Assembly (NCBI GenBank): GCA_029216955.1
Contig: JANAVB010016213.1
Coordinates: 1-64,000, forward strand
Origin: Iris pallida
Taxonomy: Eukaryota; Streptophyta; Magnoliopsida; Asparagales; Iridaceae
Reading direction: 5' to 3'
DNA: 64,000 nt
A program made the translations under genes and the position numbers. The notes below the pieces were generated by a model. The model was not told where the DNA came from. It made no database searches and was given only the letters and a program-made list of their open reading frames with translations. Shown here in pieces: positions 1 through 9,796 of this stretch. The first letter of the stretch is position 1; every line of letters starts with the position of its first letter.

Positions 1-5
1 TCGCT

Positions 6-350
6 TCATTCCATGCCACCAATAATACTGCCGTAATCACGATACATCTTCGTCCCTCCGGGATGAATAGAGTATGTCGAACTGTGAGCCTCTGCCATCA
101 GCTCCTGTCGTAGCTCTCCATTAGGAACATAAATGCGATCACCACATCGCAATGTCCCATTGGTGTGGATCCTCAATCCTGTCTGCTCTCCTACTTCAGT
201 CCTCTCCTTGAGCCGTCGAAATCTAGCATCATTGGGCAATGCTGCCTTGATGCGCTCTACTAATGATGATTGCACCTGGAGGTTGGCTAATACGCCATCT
301 GCTCTCGGTAATACTACCTCAATACCAAGCTGCTTCAAGTCTCTAATCAA
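6..350 (-). pseudogene. pol: E1 integrase N-terminal (H2C2) region, partial
   Basis: The 114-residue frame shows the linker between RNase H and integrase, then the start of the zinc-binding domain with the gypsy signature HPGGTKMYRD near its end. In intact elements this is followed by a conserved tyrosine/tryptophan block and CxxC; here the frame breaks right after the HPGGTKMYRD block and then meets the window edge. Role in the family: the H2C2 finger helps integrase multimerise and bind LTR ends. A frame break also separates it from RNase H between 350 and 537. Confidence 0.85.
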
Positions 351-536
351 ATCCTTCTTTGTAGTGAAAAAAGTGCCATGGGTTTACGGCTCAATGCGTC
401 TGCCACGACATTAGCCTTGCCCGGATGAAAATGAAGCTCGATCTCATAATCTTTCATCAACTCCAACCAACATCGCTGTCACATATTCAACTCCTTTTAT
501 GTGAACACGTACTTGAGGCTCTTATGATCAGTGATA

Positions 537-1521
537 TCAACCTTCTCGTCGTACAAGTAGTCTCCATAGCTTCAAAGCAAAGATAACCGCTGCGAGCTCT
601 AGATCGTGGGTTGGATAATTCTTCTCATGCACTCTCAACTGTCGCGATGCATATGCTACTACACGACCATGCTGCATCAATACACATCCTAATCCCTTCT
701 CGAATGCGTCGCTGTAGATCACAAATCCTCCTGGGCCCGATGGTAGTGTCAAGATCGTGCTGTGGTCAATCCCTTCTTCAGCTCGTCAAAAACGGCTTGA
801 CACTCGTCTGTCCATACAAACTCCTGATCCTTGCAAGTCAATCGAGTCATAGGCCCCGCTATTCAAGAGAAATCTTCTACGAACCATCGTAGTAACCCGC
901 AAGTCCGAGGAAACTTCTCACTTCAGAAGCTGTTGTGGGAGCGGGCCATGATTTGACTGCTGTGATCTTCTCTGGGTCTACTGATATACCATCGCCCGTA
1001 AAAATGACCAAGGAATGATACCTCCTTGAGAAGAAATCACACTTGCTAAGCTTCGCGAAAAGTCGCTCATTCCTCAATGTTCCCAAAACTATCCGTAGAT
1101 GCTGCTCATGCTCCTCTTGACTCTTGGAGTAAATCAAGATATCGTCTATAAAAACTACTACAAATTTGTCCATGTATTGGTGAAAGATCTTGTTCATTAA
1201 ATTCATGAAAACTGCGGGAGCATTGGTCAAACCGAACAGCATGACCAAGAACTTGTAGTTTCCATACCTCGATCGAAAGGCCGTCTTTGCAATATCTTCC
1301 TTCCGAACCTTCAATTGGTGATAGTCCGATCGTAAGTCAATCTTGGAGAATACATTTGCTCCACTCAGTTGATCGAATAAATCGTCTATACGCGGCAAGG
1401 GATACTTGTTCTTCACCGTCACCGTATTCAATGCTCTATAGTCAATGCACATGCGCACTGCCTGTCCCGTCTTTCTTAGGCACAAAAAGAACGGGTGCTC
1501 CCCATGGTGACATACTGGCAC
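537..1521 (-). pseudogene. pol: E1 reverse transcriptase and RNase H (broken)
   Basis: Two frames cover RT and RNase H. The frame 877-1521 has the RT fingers and palm: [12 protein letters not shown], the [12 protein letters not shown] block, [28 protein letters not shown] and the catalytic [10 protein letters not shown] motif (the YXDD equivalent), followed by the RT connection region ending FLGLAGYY. The frame 537-752 gives RNase H with the catalytic YSDA start ([13 protein letters not shown]) and [12 protein letters not shown]. Between 752 and 877 the frame is lost. Upstream of 1521 the frame is also broken. Catalytic aspartates are present, so inactivation is by frame damage rather than active-site loss. 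Confidence 0.9.
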
Positions 1522-1724
1522 GAATAAATCCCTTCTCTAATAAGTCATCAATCATCTCTACCAACTCCTTTGGTGCCAGACGATATACTCGAGATGAAAT
1601 AGGCTCGGCTCCGAGATAAGCTCAATAGAAAACTCAATATCTCGGTCAGGTGTTAGTCCTAGCAACTCCTCGGGGAATACATCCTCGAACTCGATGATAA
1701 TAGGGTGCTGACGGGTGTCATGCA

Positions 1725-2357
1725 TCATCGTATGAGTCCCCGATGTGGGTGTATCACAACTATCTCCGTCTTCTTTGGTGAACTCAAACTCTGCCGCATT
1801 CGTGGTCTAAAGATGATACTGCTCCTATGGCAGTCTATGAGAGCGAAATGCTGGCTCAACCAGTCCATTCCAAGAACCATATCAAATATCGACATAGGGA
1901 ATACAAGAAGTCGTGCCATCATCTTTCTGCCATTTATCACTACAGGACAAAGTCTACAAACACCACTAACAGGTACAACTCCTCCTCCAGTGAGGATTTT
2001 AACATTCTTAGCTAAGGGTGTGATGGGAATGCTGTGTCTAGTGGCAAAACTAGTGGCTATGAATGAATGAGTGGCTCCAGTATCAAATAATCTAATAGCA
2101 GGAAAAGATGCAACTAGAACCATACCTGCTATAACTTCCGCCTCTGTCTCTATATCCTCAACAGCAAGTGAGAATGCCTGCCCATAGTTCTGTCCCGGAC
2201 CCTGAGCTCTGGCTTTGTTGTACTGTGTGCCTTGGGGAGGCAATGGTGGACGAGGTGCTCCTGCTATAGGCCGTGGTGCTGGGAGAGCTGGGGCTGTGGG
2301 CCTCGGATTTTGCCAAGCTTGTACTATTGCATGTTGCTCCGGACAATCCTTGAGCAT
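1725..2357 (-). pseudogene. pol: E1 aspartic protease domain with end of gag
   Basis: The frame starts at the end of the gag zinc-knuckle region (MLKDCPEQ), runs through a proline/alanine-rich spacer and enters a retropepsin domain with the catalytic LFDTGATHSFIA motif, ending with the FDMVLGMDWLSQH block typical of gypsy proteases. The enzyme would cleave the Gag-Pol polyprotein in the virus-like particle. It overlaps the gag frame 2324-2965 in another phase, which I read as a decay frameshift within the zinc knuckle rather than programmed frameshifting. Confidence 0.88.
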
Positions 2358-3523
2358 GTGCTGATTAGATCCACATCTCGAGCATAATCCAAGGTGAGTC
2401 CTGCAGTCGTTCTGGATATGTCCTTGTTACTGCAGTAATGGCAAACAGGCTTCTGATAAGGTGAGGGCCTCTGCTGGAACTGTCCTGTAGTCCTCCTGAT
2501 AGGTCCACTCTGAGTAGCTCGGGCTGGTGTAGCTGCTGGGGTATGACGCCTCGATGTCTGCTGCTGTTCCTTGCGAAGAATCTCCTGAGCACGAGCTTCT
2601 TCCAAGACAGCTGAATGGGAGACTCGAGACTGAGTAGTCGTATAAGACTTGAGCTCTGGTGCAAGCCCCTGGGGAAATCTTCTTGCCTTATCTAACTCGG
2701 TCGGAATCAATCCCGCACCAAATCGACTCAGGTTGTTGAACTCTGAGTCATACTCATCAACTGTCATATTCCCTTGCTTCAGATGGACGAACTGGTCGTA
2801 GAGGCCATCTCGAACATGAATAGGGAAGAATCTCTCATAAAATGCATCATAGAACTGCTTCCAAGTGATCCCAGTACCGAACCGTCTCTCTTCTGCCTTC
2901 CACAAGTGGTGAGCATTGTCTTCTAACAGTAAGTCCACTGCTGTCATCCAATCTCGAGCTGGCAACTGGGATGCCTTCAGTAGCTTCTCGGTACTAATAA
3001 GCTACTGTGATACCTCTAATGGCTTTTCTGTCCCTCTAAAGGCCTTGGGGTTCATATCTGTGAAATTCTTGATAGAGCCTTCATAGGGATGCAGAGCCGG
3101 TGCTGGTGCTGGTGCTGGTGCTAGTGGTGGAGGTCTATCCATAGCTGCCACCATCGTCTGTCTCATCAGCTCAGTCTGCTGCTACTGAGCCTGCATCATG
3201 GCATACATAAACTGACTAGTAGGGCTCCCATCCGTCGGGGGTGGAGGCATCCGAAGTCCCGACTGTGGGGAAAACTGCTGAGGGAATGGTGGTGATGGAG
3301 GTAGTGGTATATTCGCGCCCGGCGGCATGGTAGTAGTCTGTCCAGCCTGGCTGCCTGGGGGTGCTGCTACCTCTGGGTACTCCGTCGTCGGCATTGTAGT
3401 AGGCTGTGACAGTCCTGGCTGGTAAGGTATCGCTGGAGTCATGGGAGGATTTTGTCCCTCCGAAGTAATCTTCTCACTAGATGTGAGGGCCAAGGCAGAA
3501 GTGCGTCCGCTTCGTAGATTCAT
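2324..3523 (-). pseudogene. gag: E1 gag (capsid/nucleocapsid), broken
   Basis: The N-terminus starts at 3523 with MNLRSGR, a common opening of chromovirus gag, followed by a proline/glutamine-rich stretch to 3182. In-frame stops separate this from the gag core (2324-2965), which has the retrotransposon-gag pattern (ITWKQFYDAFYERFFP, GNMTVDEYDSEFNNLSRF) and a first CxxC of a zinc knuckle (CHYC). The rest of the knuckle is scrambled by a frameshift. The ATG at 3521-3523 was chosen because the MNLRSGR opening is conserved and the frame is closed upstream. Confidence 0.85.
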
Positions 3524-3729
3524 ACTGTTGGCACGAGAAGGATAGATTGATGTTAGGGAAGATTAGATATGAAGTAAATCGAATAATCAAGGAAGTTTCG
3601 AAAGGATTGGCAGCCAAGGGATAGTAATAGTTCTGGATGAGATATTCATATTCCTATATGCAGGCTTGTTGGGCACAGTCATGTAACCCAACAATATTAG
3701 ATACACCTGCATGGGCCATCACAAAAACA
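3524..3729 (-). other. E1 5' leader and primer-binding region
   Basis: About 200 bases between the gag start and the LTR end at 3730. The minus strand directly after the LTR reads TGTTTTTGTGATGGCCCATG. I do not recognise a clean TGGTATCAGAGC-type primer binding site; the region has diverged. The tract ending in CCCATGCAGGT is shared with the equivalent position of E2 (about 39915-39935), so the leaders are related. Confidence 0.5.
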
Positions 3730-6409
3730 TGTAACGCCCCAGTCCCAAAATATGTAGGACCAAGCACGTGAATATGCCAGCTGCACATATACGAAGAATA
3801 CTCCAATATATAGAATCCTTGCATATGCACATAAGCTGTAAATAAATAATTACAGGCCAGAATATCATATCTAATCTCATCACAGCTCAACACAGAAGAT
3901 AATGAAGTCCAAATAAATAAATAAGAGTATCAAAAGATAGCCGGGTGAACATACTCACTCCAAACAGCTATAAAAAATAGTCTCACAAGATCGGAGTCCG
4001 ACCTACACAAAATAGAAAGAAAAGAGATGTAAAATAATGTCTACAACTGTCTGAGATAAGAAATAGACTAGGAATCATAAGGCACTGCCTCATCATCAAT
4101 GTAGGATAGCTCCAATGCCGCTCCGTACTCCTGTAGAAACTCGTCTAAACCTGGAGAGATAACCAGGTCCTCAGGGGACATAGCAAGATAAAAAAAATAC
4201 CATGCCATATAAACTGTGATAATATAATAAGAGAAAAGGTATGCATGCAATCGGGTTCCTGACCATTCTACTGTGAATATGCAGTTGAGATACAATCCTT
4301 CGACGCATGAACCCTGGCTGAAAATAGGATCGACATAGTTCCCATAGAGGGTACCAGGGGCCTACGTCCATGACGCTCGGGAAACATCAGAGGGCACCAT
4401 ATGAAGGGTTACGTCCATAACGCTCTAGGAAACGTCAGAGGGCACCTGGAGCCTGCATCTCCAGAGGAGCGCATAGGTAATCATGGAAGTGTAAAGAAGC
4501 CCATACGTCAGGTATTGTTCTCTCCACCCAATACCTAGTATCATCATCTCCATGTCTGATATGAACCTCTAGTAACCGCCAAGTCTTCTAACATGCAATA
4601 TTATTGGCAGTTACTCCTATCCGTCGCACGCTCCATACGTATCGGTGGCCAGCCGACTACGCAGAAACGTGTCCTACATGTGACTCACATCACGTGATAC
4701 AGTAAGTGTCAAGGCCGTATGAGATATACCAATAGCTCAACATCAATGGGTGGTCAATAAACTAAGTCAATGCAAGAGAATATATAAAGCAAGGAAAACG
4801 ACCGATAGAGTCGCTTGCACCCAAGTGTGGCTTGGACGCACAGTTTAAATATCATGAAGCAAAATGCTGAAATTAACAATTGAAAATAAGAATATAATAA
4901 TCACAGAGTAAGGTGGCAAGGTATCTTGCCTGATGGTGCAAAGTGGCAAGTCCAAGTAATCACAATGTCAGCCAAAAATTGTCACAATCTCCAAACAACT
5001 CCGAACATTGAAAAAAACATCAAAAATGATCTCGATGAAGAAGATATACCTAGGAAACGCCTGTCTAAAAGTCAAATTCTGGAACAGGAGCAAAATCGTA
5101 ATTTTGGGTCAAAACGATGTCCGCCGTTGGACCCGCTTTGCACCAAAACGCGTGCCAAAGTCTACAGTCTCTAAAGTCGTCAAACTATATGTCTACAGTT
5201 TCAGTTTGAGGAGAGGAACTCAACGGTATGTCCAGTTTTGGATTCCGATGAGCCGTGTACAAAATTGCCCGTTTGAGTGGGTCGCGGGCCCGCCAAAAAT
5301 GGGTTCCGATTCGACCTTCTCATAATCGAACCAAACTTGGCATGTAGGACCAGAATTTTGATCCGGACCTGTTGGCTCAAGTTTCGTCTCGAATCGACGA
5401 CTGTACACGAAGTTATGCACAAGTTTGCAAAACGTCGATACGGGGTATCTTGACGGATATGCGTTGATCTCGTCGCGCACACGCGACGAAACTGAGTTCC
5501 GTCAGTTCCCACACGTCCGCAACGTCCATACGCGCCTTTCGATGCGTATAGCGCGCGACCACGTCACCCGGTTTGTCGGGGCGTACATCATATCGAAGGA
5601 AATTCTAAATTTTTAAAAATAGAACAAGTAGGTTTTTATGGATTTTTTGAGACTCGTAACTTCCTGCACAGACAATTAAATTCGAAAGTATGAACTCCAT
5701 TGCACAGCCCTATATGTTGTTAACAAAAACGGTTCATATGGTTTTCAGAAACTGGTCTTGGACTGGCAAGTTTTTGCCTTCCGATGTAGGGTTCTCAAGT
5801 ATGAAATCTGCTCTGCTTTCGAGTTATCGAATGCCAGTTTTGGCTTCGATTTCTGGAATGATACGAAGCGTCTAATTTCAAAGTGTTGCAGGGTTATATA
5901 GTTGTATAGATGGTCTTCATACCTGAGAAGACGGAATGCGAAACTGTGGGGCATGCGGCGTGAAAGTCATGCGCGAAGTCGGGGTCGGCAGCGTGCCTGC
6001 TGTCAACGGCGATCGTCGGGGCTACCTTCCCTGGTTGGTGGTGGCTCTCGCGGTGGTCGGGGCACACACGACAGCGATGGGGACTCGAGGACGAGGGCTT
6101 TAGGTGGGAGACGAGTATTCGGGGGTTAGGGTTTCGTTTCGAGCAGTAGTTACATAAATATACTGCTTCGTTCCTGATATAACTAAGAATAGGTTTTTAG
6201 CTCGGGCTGATATGAGTTGGGCTCGGGTTTACGTAATGCAGCTGAGCTGCTTTGGTTTGGTATTTGGGATGTGGGGTCGGGGCTAAGGTCCTCAGCAGCA
6301 CCGCTGCTGTTAGCAATGAATTGTGGGATTGGGCCCCCCTAATTCTGCAGCTTAGGCTGCTACTATGGTGGGGTTCGGCCACCACTGTTATACTTTTTTT
6401 TTACAATAC

Positions 6410-6459
<50 letters not shown>

Positions 6460-6629
6460 CATACCAAACAATAAGTAATCCTAGAATTTATATTATTCCT
6501 AATTTAATAAGAATACTAACAATCATACAAATAATGCATTTATATTTACGTACATATACCAAATAAATTCTAATATAAAAAAATAATTTTTAAGGCACTA
6601 AAATAATTTAAAAATATTGGGGGTTTACA
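3730..6629 (-). repeat. E1 5' LTR (LTR-A)
   Basis: The inner end is well placed: the plus strand starts TGTAACGCCCCAGTCCC at 3730, next to the E1 leader, giving the expected terminal ...CA/TG. The outer end is less certain; TTTACA at 6624-6629 would give the required TGTAAA start on the minus strand and falls where the LINE frame stops. The segment 3730-about 6170 is an inverted relative of LTR-B (60131-62335): shared tracts include the 'tttgggtcaaaac...gtccgc...ggacccgctttgca' stretch near 5096-5150 and 61085-61135 (reverse complement). A TA microsatellite lies at 6412-6457. No ORF here looks real. Confidence 0.65.
6412..6457. repeat. (TA)n microsatellite
   Basis: About 23 uninterrupted TA dinucleotides in the distal AT-rich part of LTR-A. 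A small open frame across it (IYIYIYI) is an artefact of the repeat. Confidence 0.98.
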
Positions 6630-8220
6630 GGTTCGGTGGCTATATAGATCTCTACGCAAATCTTAGTATAGTTGCCTTTGGAGAGATTGCGTGTTTCTTC
6701 TGTGATGGCTACCAGGGACCCGAAGGAGCTGGCAATTCTCTTGAGTGCTGCCAGAGCGAAGCAGACAAGGGGGAGGTGTGGCAGGGTTATCCACGTCGAG
6801 ATAATCATAGAGTCGACGTTGGGGTTAAAACGGGGGGACCATTTAGCGATTTCGTGCTGAGGTGTCCGATATTAGTGGAGCCCTTAGCCCAGACCAAAGA
6901 GCAGTCTGGGTCTGAAGAGATGTAGAGGATGGGGTGTTTGGGGTCCATGGTGCGATCTTGTAAGCGGATGAAAGACCCCATCCTGTGATGGCTTCTTTGA
7001 CATCAGACAGTTTAGGGTATCCTGTCTGGAATTTCAGCACAAAGGTCCTCAAGAAGGAGGAGGATAATGAGGAAATTTCTTCGATAGAGAACGGCACTCT
7101 GATGGTTTCTTCATCGAGGGGACAAGTGAACTCCAACTCTGGGAGTTCGATCTCCATCGTGGTGGGGGGGCGAAAGAAGTGGCGATTGAGGGGGTCGAGG
7201 AGCGCCCGGAGGGGGGAGGTGGGTGTTGCCCGAAGGGGGAGTGAGCAGGGAATGGGGATGGCACGGGGTCAGTCTCGCGCTCTGAGGGGAAACCTTCAAT
7301 CAGAATGCGTCGCCGGTCGGGGCCCTTAGGGTTGGGAGGGGGGTTGATAAGGTCGAGCTCATGACCTCCTCTTGACTTGGGCGCATGAACGCCTCGGGGA
7401 TCAGAAATGCATGAGCCCGCGGGCGCATGGGAGAAGGGATGGCGGCAGGATCCTGATGCAATGGGCACATGCTTGATACCCAACTATACTGGCGCATGGG
7501 GGGACGCTTGCGCTGACCGGATTGCAGGATGGGAAGACGGATAGAAGGGCGCTAGGGGAGGGCGCAGGCGTATATGCCCCCAATGGAAAGGTAGGCGCAT
7601 AAGCCTGTGCGAGAGAGTCAGACGTATAAGCGCTGCTTCTGGAAGCAGGCGCATGACACGTGGAAATCGGGGAGGGCGCATAGTCGAGCGGGAGTTTTGA
7701 ATTTGTCAACTTCAAATTCGAACTCCTCGGAGGGGGAAGCTCGGGGACCTGAGTGACAACCTTTACTGGGAGGGGCTGACCGTGCGTCGCCGACGAGGGT
7801 CGAGGCCACCGGAGAGGAGGAACAAGGCCTGGGGGGAGGGGGCGGCGGATCTCCTCCGTTGGCGCAGGGCGGATCAGCCCGCAGGGGAGGAAGACTCTTG
7901 ATGGCGCGGACGGGGGCCAGGGCGTTGGCCGTCGACGGCCACCGGAGCTTCGGGGCGAGCCCGGTGGACGAGATACCGACTATGGCCAGCTGATCATGGG
8001 TCCACTCAGCAGTTCGGGTCGCCGGCGGTCGGCTGTGGCCTTCGGGAGCGCCGCGCGCACGATGCCGGTGGAGGTACGGGTAGTGGAAGCGGGTGCCCGC
8101 CTGAGCTAGGCGATCCCGGCCCCTGCGCCAGTGGCGGGCGGCAGGAACGTACGAGGCCGCTAGGCCGGGGGGAATGGATGGGAGCAGAGGAGTGGGGGGG
8201 AAGGAGCTGGCATTGAACGA
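6608..8220 (-). pseudogene. Decayed plant L1 LINE ORF1 (DUF4283-type) fragment
   Basis: Minus-strand frames 6843-7157 and 6608-6808, joined across one frameshift, reproduce the layout of the DUF4283 domain at the start of plant L1 ORF1 proteins: a strand/helix pattern around FVLKFQTGYPKLSDVKEAI, a W-x-L/P block (STWITLPHLPLVCF), AALKRIASSFGSLVAI and the terminal YTKICVEIYI. In LINEs this nucleic-acid-binding domain precedes a CCHC knuckle, which is absent because similarity stops at the AT-rich LTR-A end near 6620. Upstream (7160-8220) is a GC-rich, proline-rich N-terminal region with several broken frames. This is the only GC-rich block in the left part of the window. No ORF2 (endonuclease/RT) was found. 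Confidence 0.65.

Positions 8221-8223
<3 letters not shown>

Positions 8224-8295
<72 letters not shown>
8224..8295. repeat. (TA)n microsatellite, interrupted
   Basis: About 70 bases of TA dinucleotides with one 'ttttaa' interruption, flanking the LINE fragment on its 5' side as the tract at 6412-6457 does on the other side. Confidence 0.98.
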
Positions 8296-8299
<4 letters not shown>

Positions 8300-8488
8300 G
8301 ATCTAGTAAATAATTTTATAAATAATTGTTATATGTAATATAAATGTTATTTAATTGATATCTTATTGGGGAAGTATGATAGCAATTGCTAGAATGATTT
8401 TTAGATTTTTGGAAAGGCTATATATATGGGTATATAGTAATTCAAATTCCAATCAACAATCAAAATCTACCATCGACAATTATAAAAC
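8296..8488 (+). repeat. Left piece of LTR-B, interrupted by E2
   Basis: AT-rich flank directly left of the E2 insertion, ending with the TSD copy AAAAC at 8484-8488. Because 60131-62335 is an LTR in the plus orientation whose first part is missing, this stretch is the expected place for its start. I could not find a clear TG start, so the left boundary is open. Confidence 0.4.
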
Positions 8489-9232
8489 TGTCACGACCCG
8501 CACCCAGTGTAGGGGCACGAGAAGTGGTTACGTCCAGCCTACGTCGTACTACCGACGGTAGAACGCTATCCTAGTTCACATACATCTAACAGTTATAAAG
8601 TAGCTGTACAGTATATGCACTCCGAATGGAGGTGACATGATAAAATATACTCAATCACAACTAAGGAAGAAAATACGATAAGATAGAATAGATGAAACAC
8701 AGATCCACAGATGATAAATACAAGATAGAGAAATAGCTATCGTCTAAGATAAACAGCTCCACATATCCAGAATATAATCTCCAATATATACAAGTGTATC
8801 CAATAGACAGAATGATAATAGAAACTAGTCTAGCTAACTAACCTAGTCTACTGGGGTAATATCATCTGCAAGTGCTGGGTCCTCCTGAGGGTCCAGTTCG
8901 CATGTGTCATCTAGGCCTGCTTCGTAATAAGTGGGACACAGCTCCTCAAAGTCATCTGTAATATTTTAACAGGTCCAGTCAGGACTGGAGCGAGCTCAGT
9001 ACATCTCACGCAGTTCATATCATGACAAGAATATAATACAGGCAATAGAGTAAGATACATAAAACGCTGAAGAGTATACATGTGTAAAAGAGAAGACTGT
9101 AATGAAATATCTACTATAAGTAAAGAGCCATAGTGAACTAGTGATTTAGAGTACAAGCTAGACATGTGAACATCTTGATAATAAATATGAAAGGTTGTAC
9201 ATGGCTACACTACTTTGGAAATTGTCCACATG

Positions 9233-9243
9233 ACTATTTATAC
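9233..9243 (-). promoter_or_regulatory. TATA box of E2 3' LTR
   Basis: The minus strand reads GTATAAATAGT, a canonical plant TATA box, and is conserved at 40688-40698 in the other LTR. It puts U3 on the high-coordinate side and R/U5 between here and 8489. Confidence 0.7.
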
Positions 9244-9718
9244 TCCCCCGTACCCCAATCAATACACAAGGATCCGTTCAAGTTATGTTATTGTACATGA
9301 TTTCACATAGGGACCCATAAATGGGTGCACATGAATATAAACATGGAGGCTCCGTGAACATGATAGTACATGAATTACGAGAGTGCACATGACTGGTGAA
9401 AGCACAAGAATACATGATGAAAGTAAAATACACATGACATGATGTATCTGATGCTCCCGAGGAGGATAACATCGTATGAAAAGATTCATATAGTACTAAT
9501 CCGTGTTTCTATCGTGTCAGCATCAAGTAAAATAATCTAGAGCAAAAAAATAGTCCTAGCAAGTATAAAACAGTCAGAGAATATACTCGCCTGATATCCT
9601 GAATGTCTGAATGAAATACTGCCTGAGGAGTGGTGTCTGGCTCCTAATCAGAACAGTACAAGTCACAACATATCCAAACTGGTAAAATAAGCTACTATGA
9701 TGCATTCTACATGATATT

Positions 9719-9796
9719 GGGTCAATTCTAGACTAAAATCAACCCTGGTCAACTTCAGTCAACTAACTAGTCAATGCTAGGTCAACTAGGTCAACC
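9719..9796 (-). promoter_or_regulatory. W-box cluster in E2 U3
   Basis: Six copies of TTGAC(C/T) on the minus strand in about 78 bases (plus-strand GTCAA at 9721, 9748, 9758, 9770, 9781, 9790), roughly 500 bases upstream of the TATA box. TTGAC(C/T) is the WRKY-factor W-box. Five of the six are kept in the other LTR at 41175-41250. Confidence 0.55.

Larger units (their letters stand above)
1..6629 (-). mobile_element. E1: partial chromovirus-type Ty3/gypsy LTR retrotransposon
   Basis: Minus-strand gypsy element cut by the left window edge. Reading down from high coordinates: LTR (about 6629 to 3730), leader, gag (3523-2324), protease (2357-1725), reverse transcriptase/RNase H (1521-537), start of integrase (350-6). 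The gag-PR-RT-RH-INT order is that of Ty3/gypsy. The RT and RNase H sequences resemble those of E2, which has a chromodomain, so a chromovirus (Tekay/Del-like) is the best fit, but the chromodomain and 3' LTR lie outside the window. Coding sequence is broken by stops and frame changes. The LTR outer boundary near 6629 is an estimate. Confidence 0.85.

Noticed and set aside
5201..5512. 103-residue minus-strand ORF in LTR-A
   Set aside because: The related LTR-B sequence does not keep the frame; no domain.
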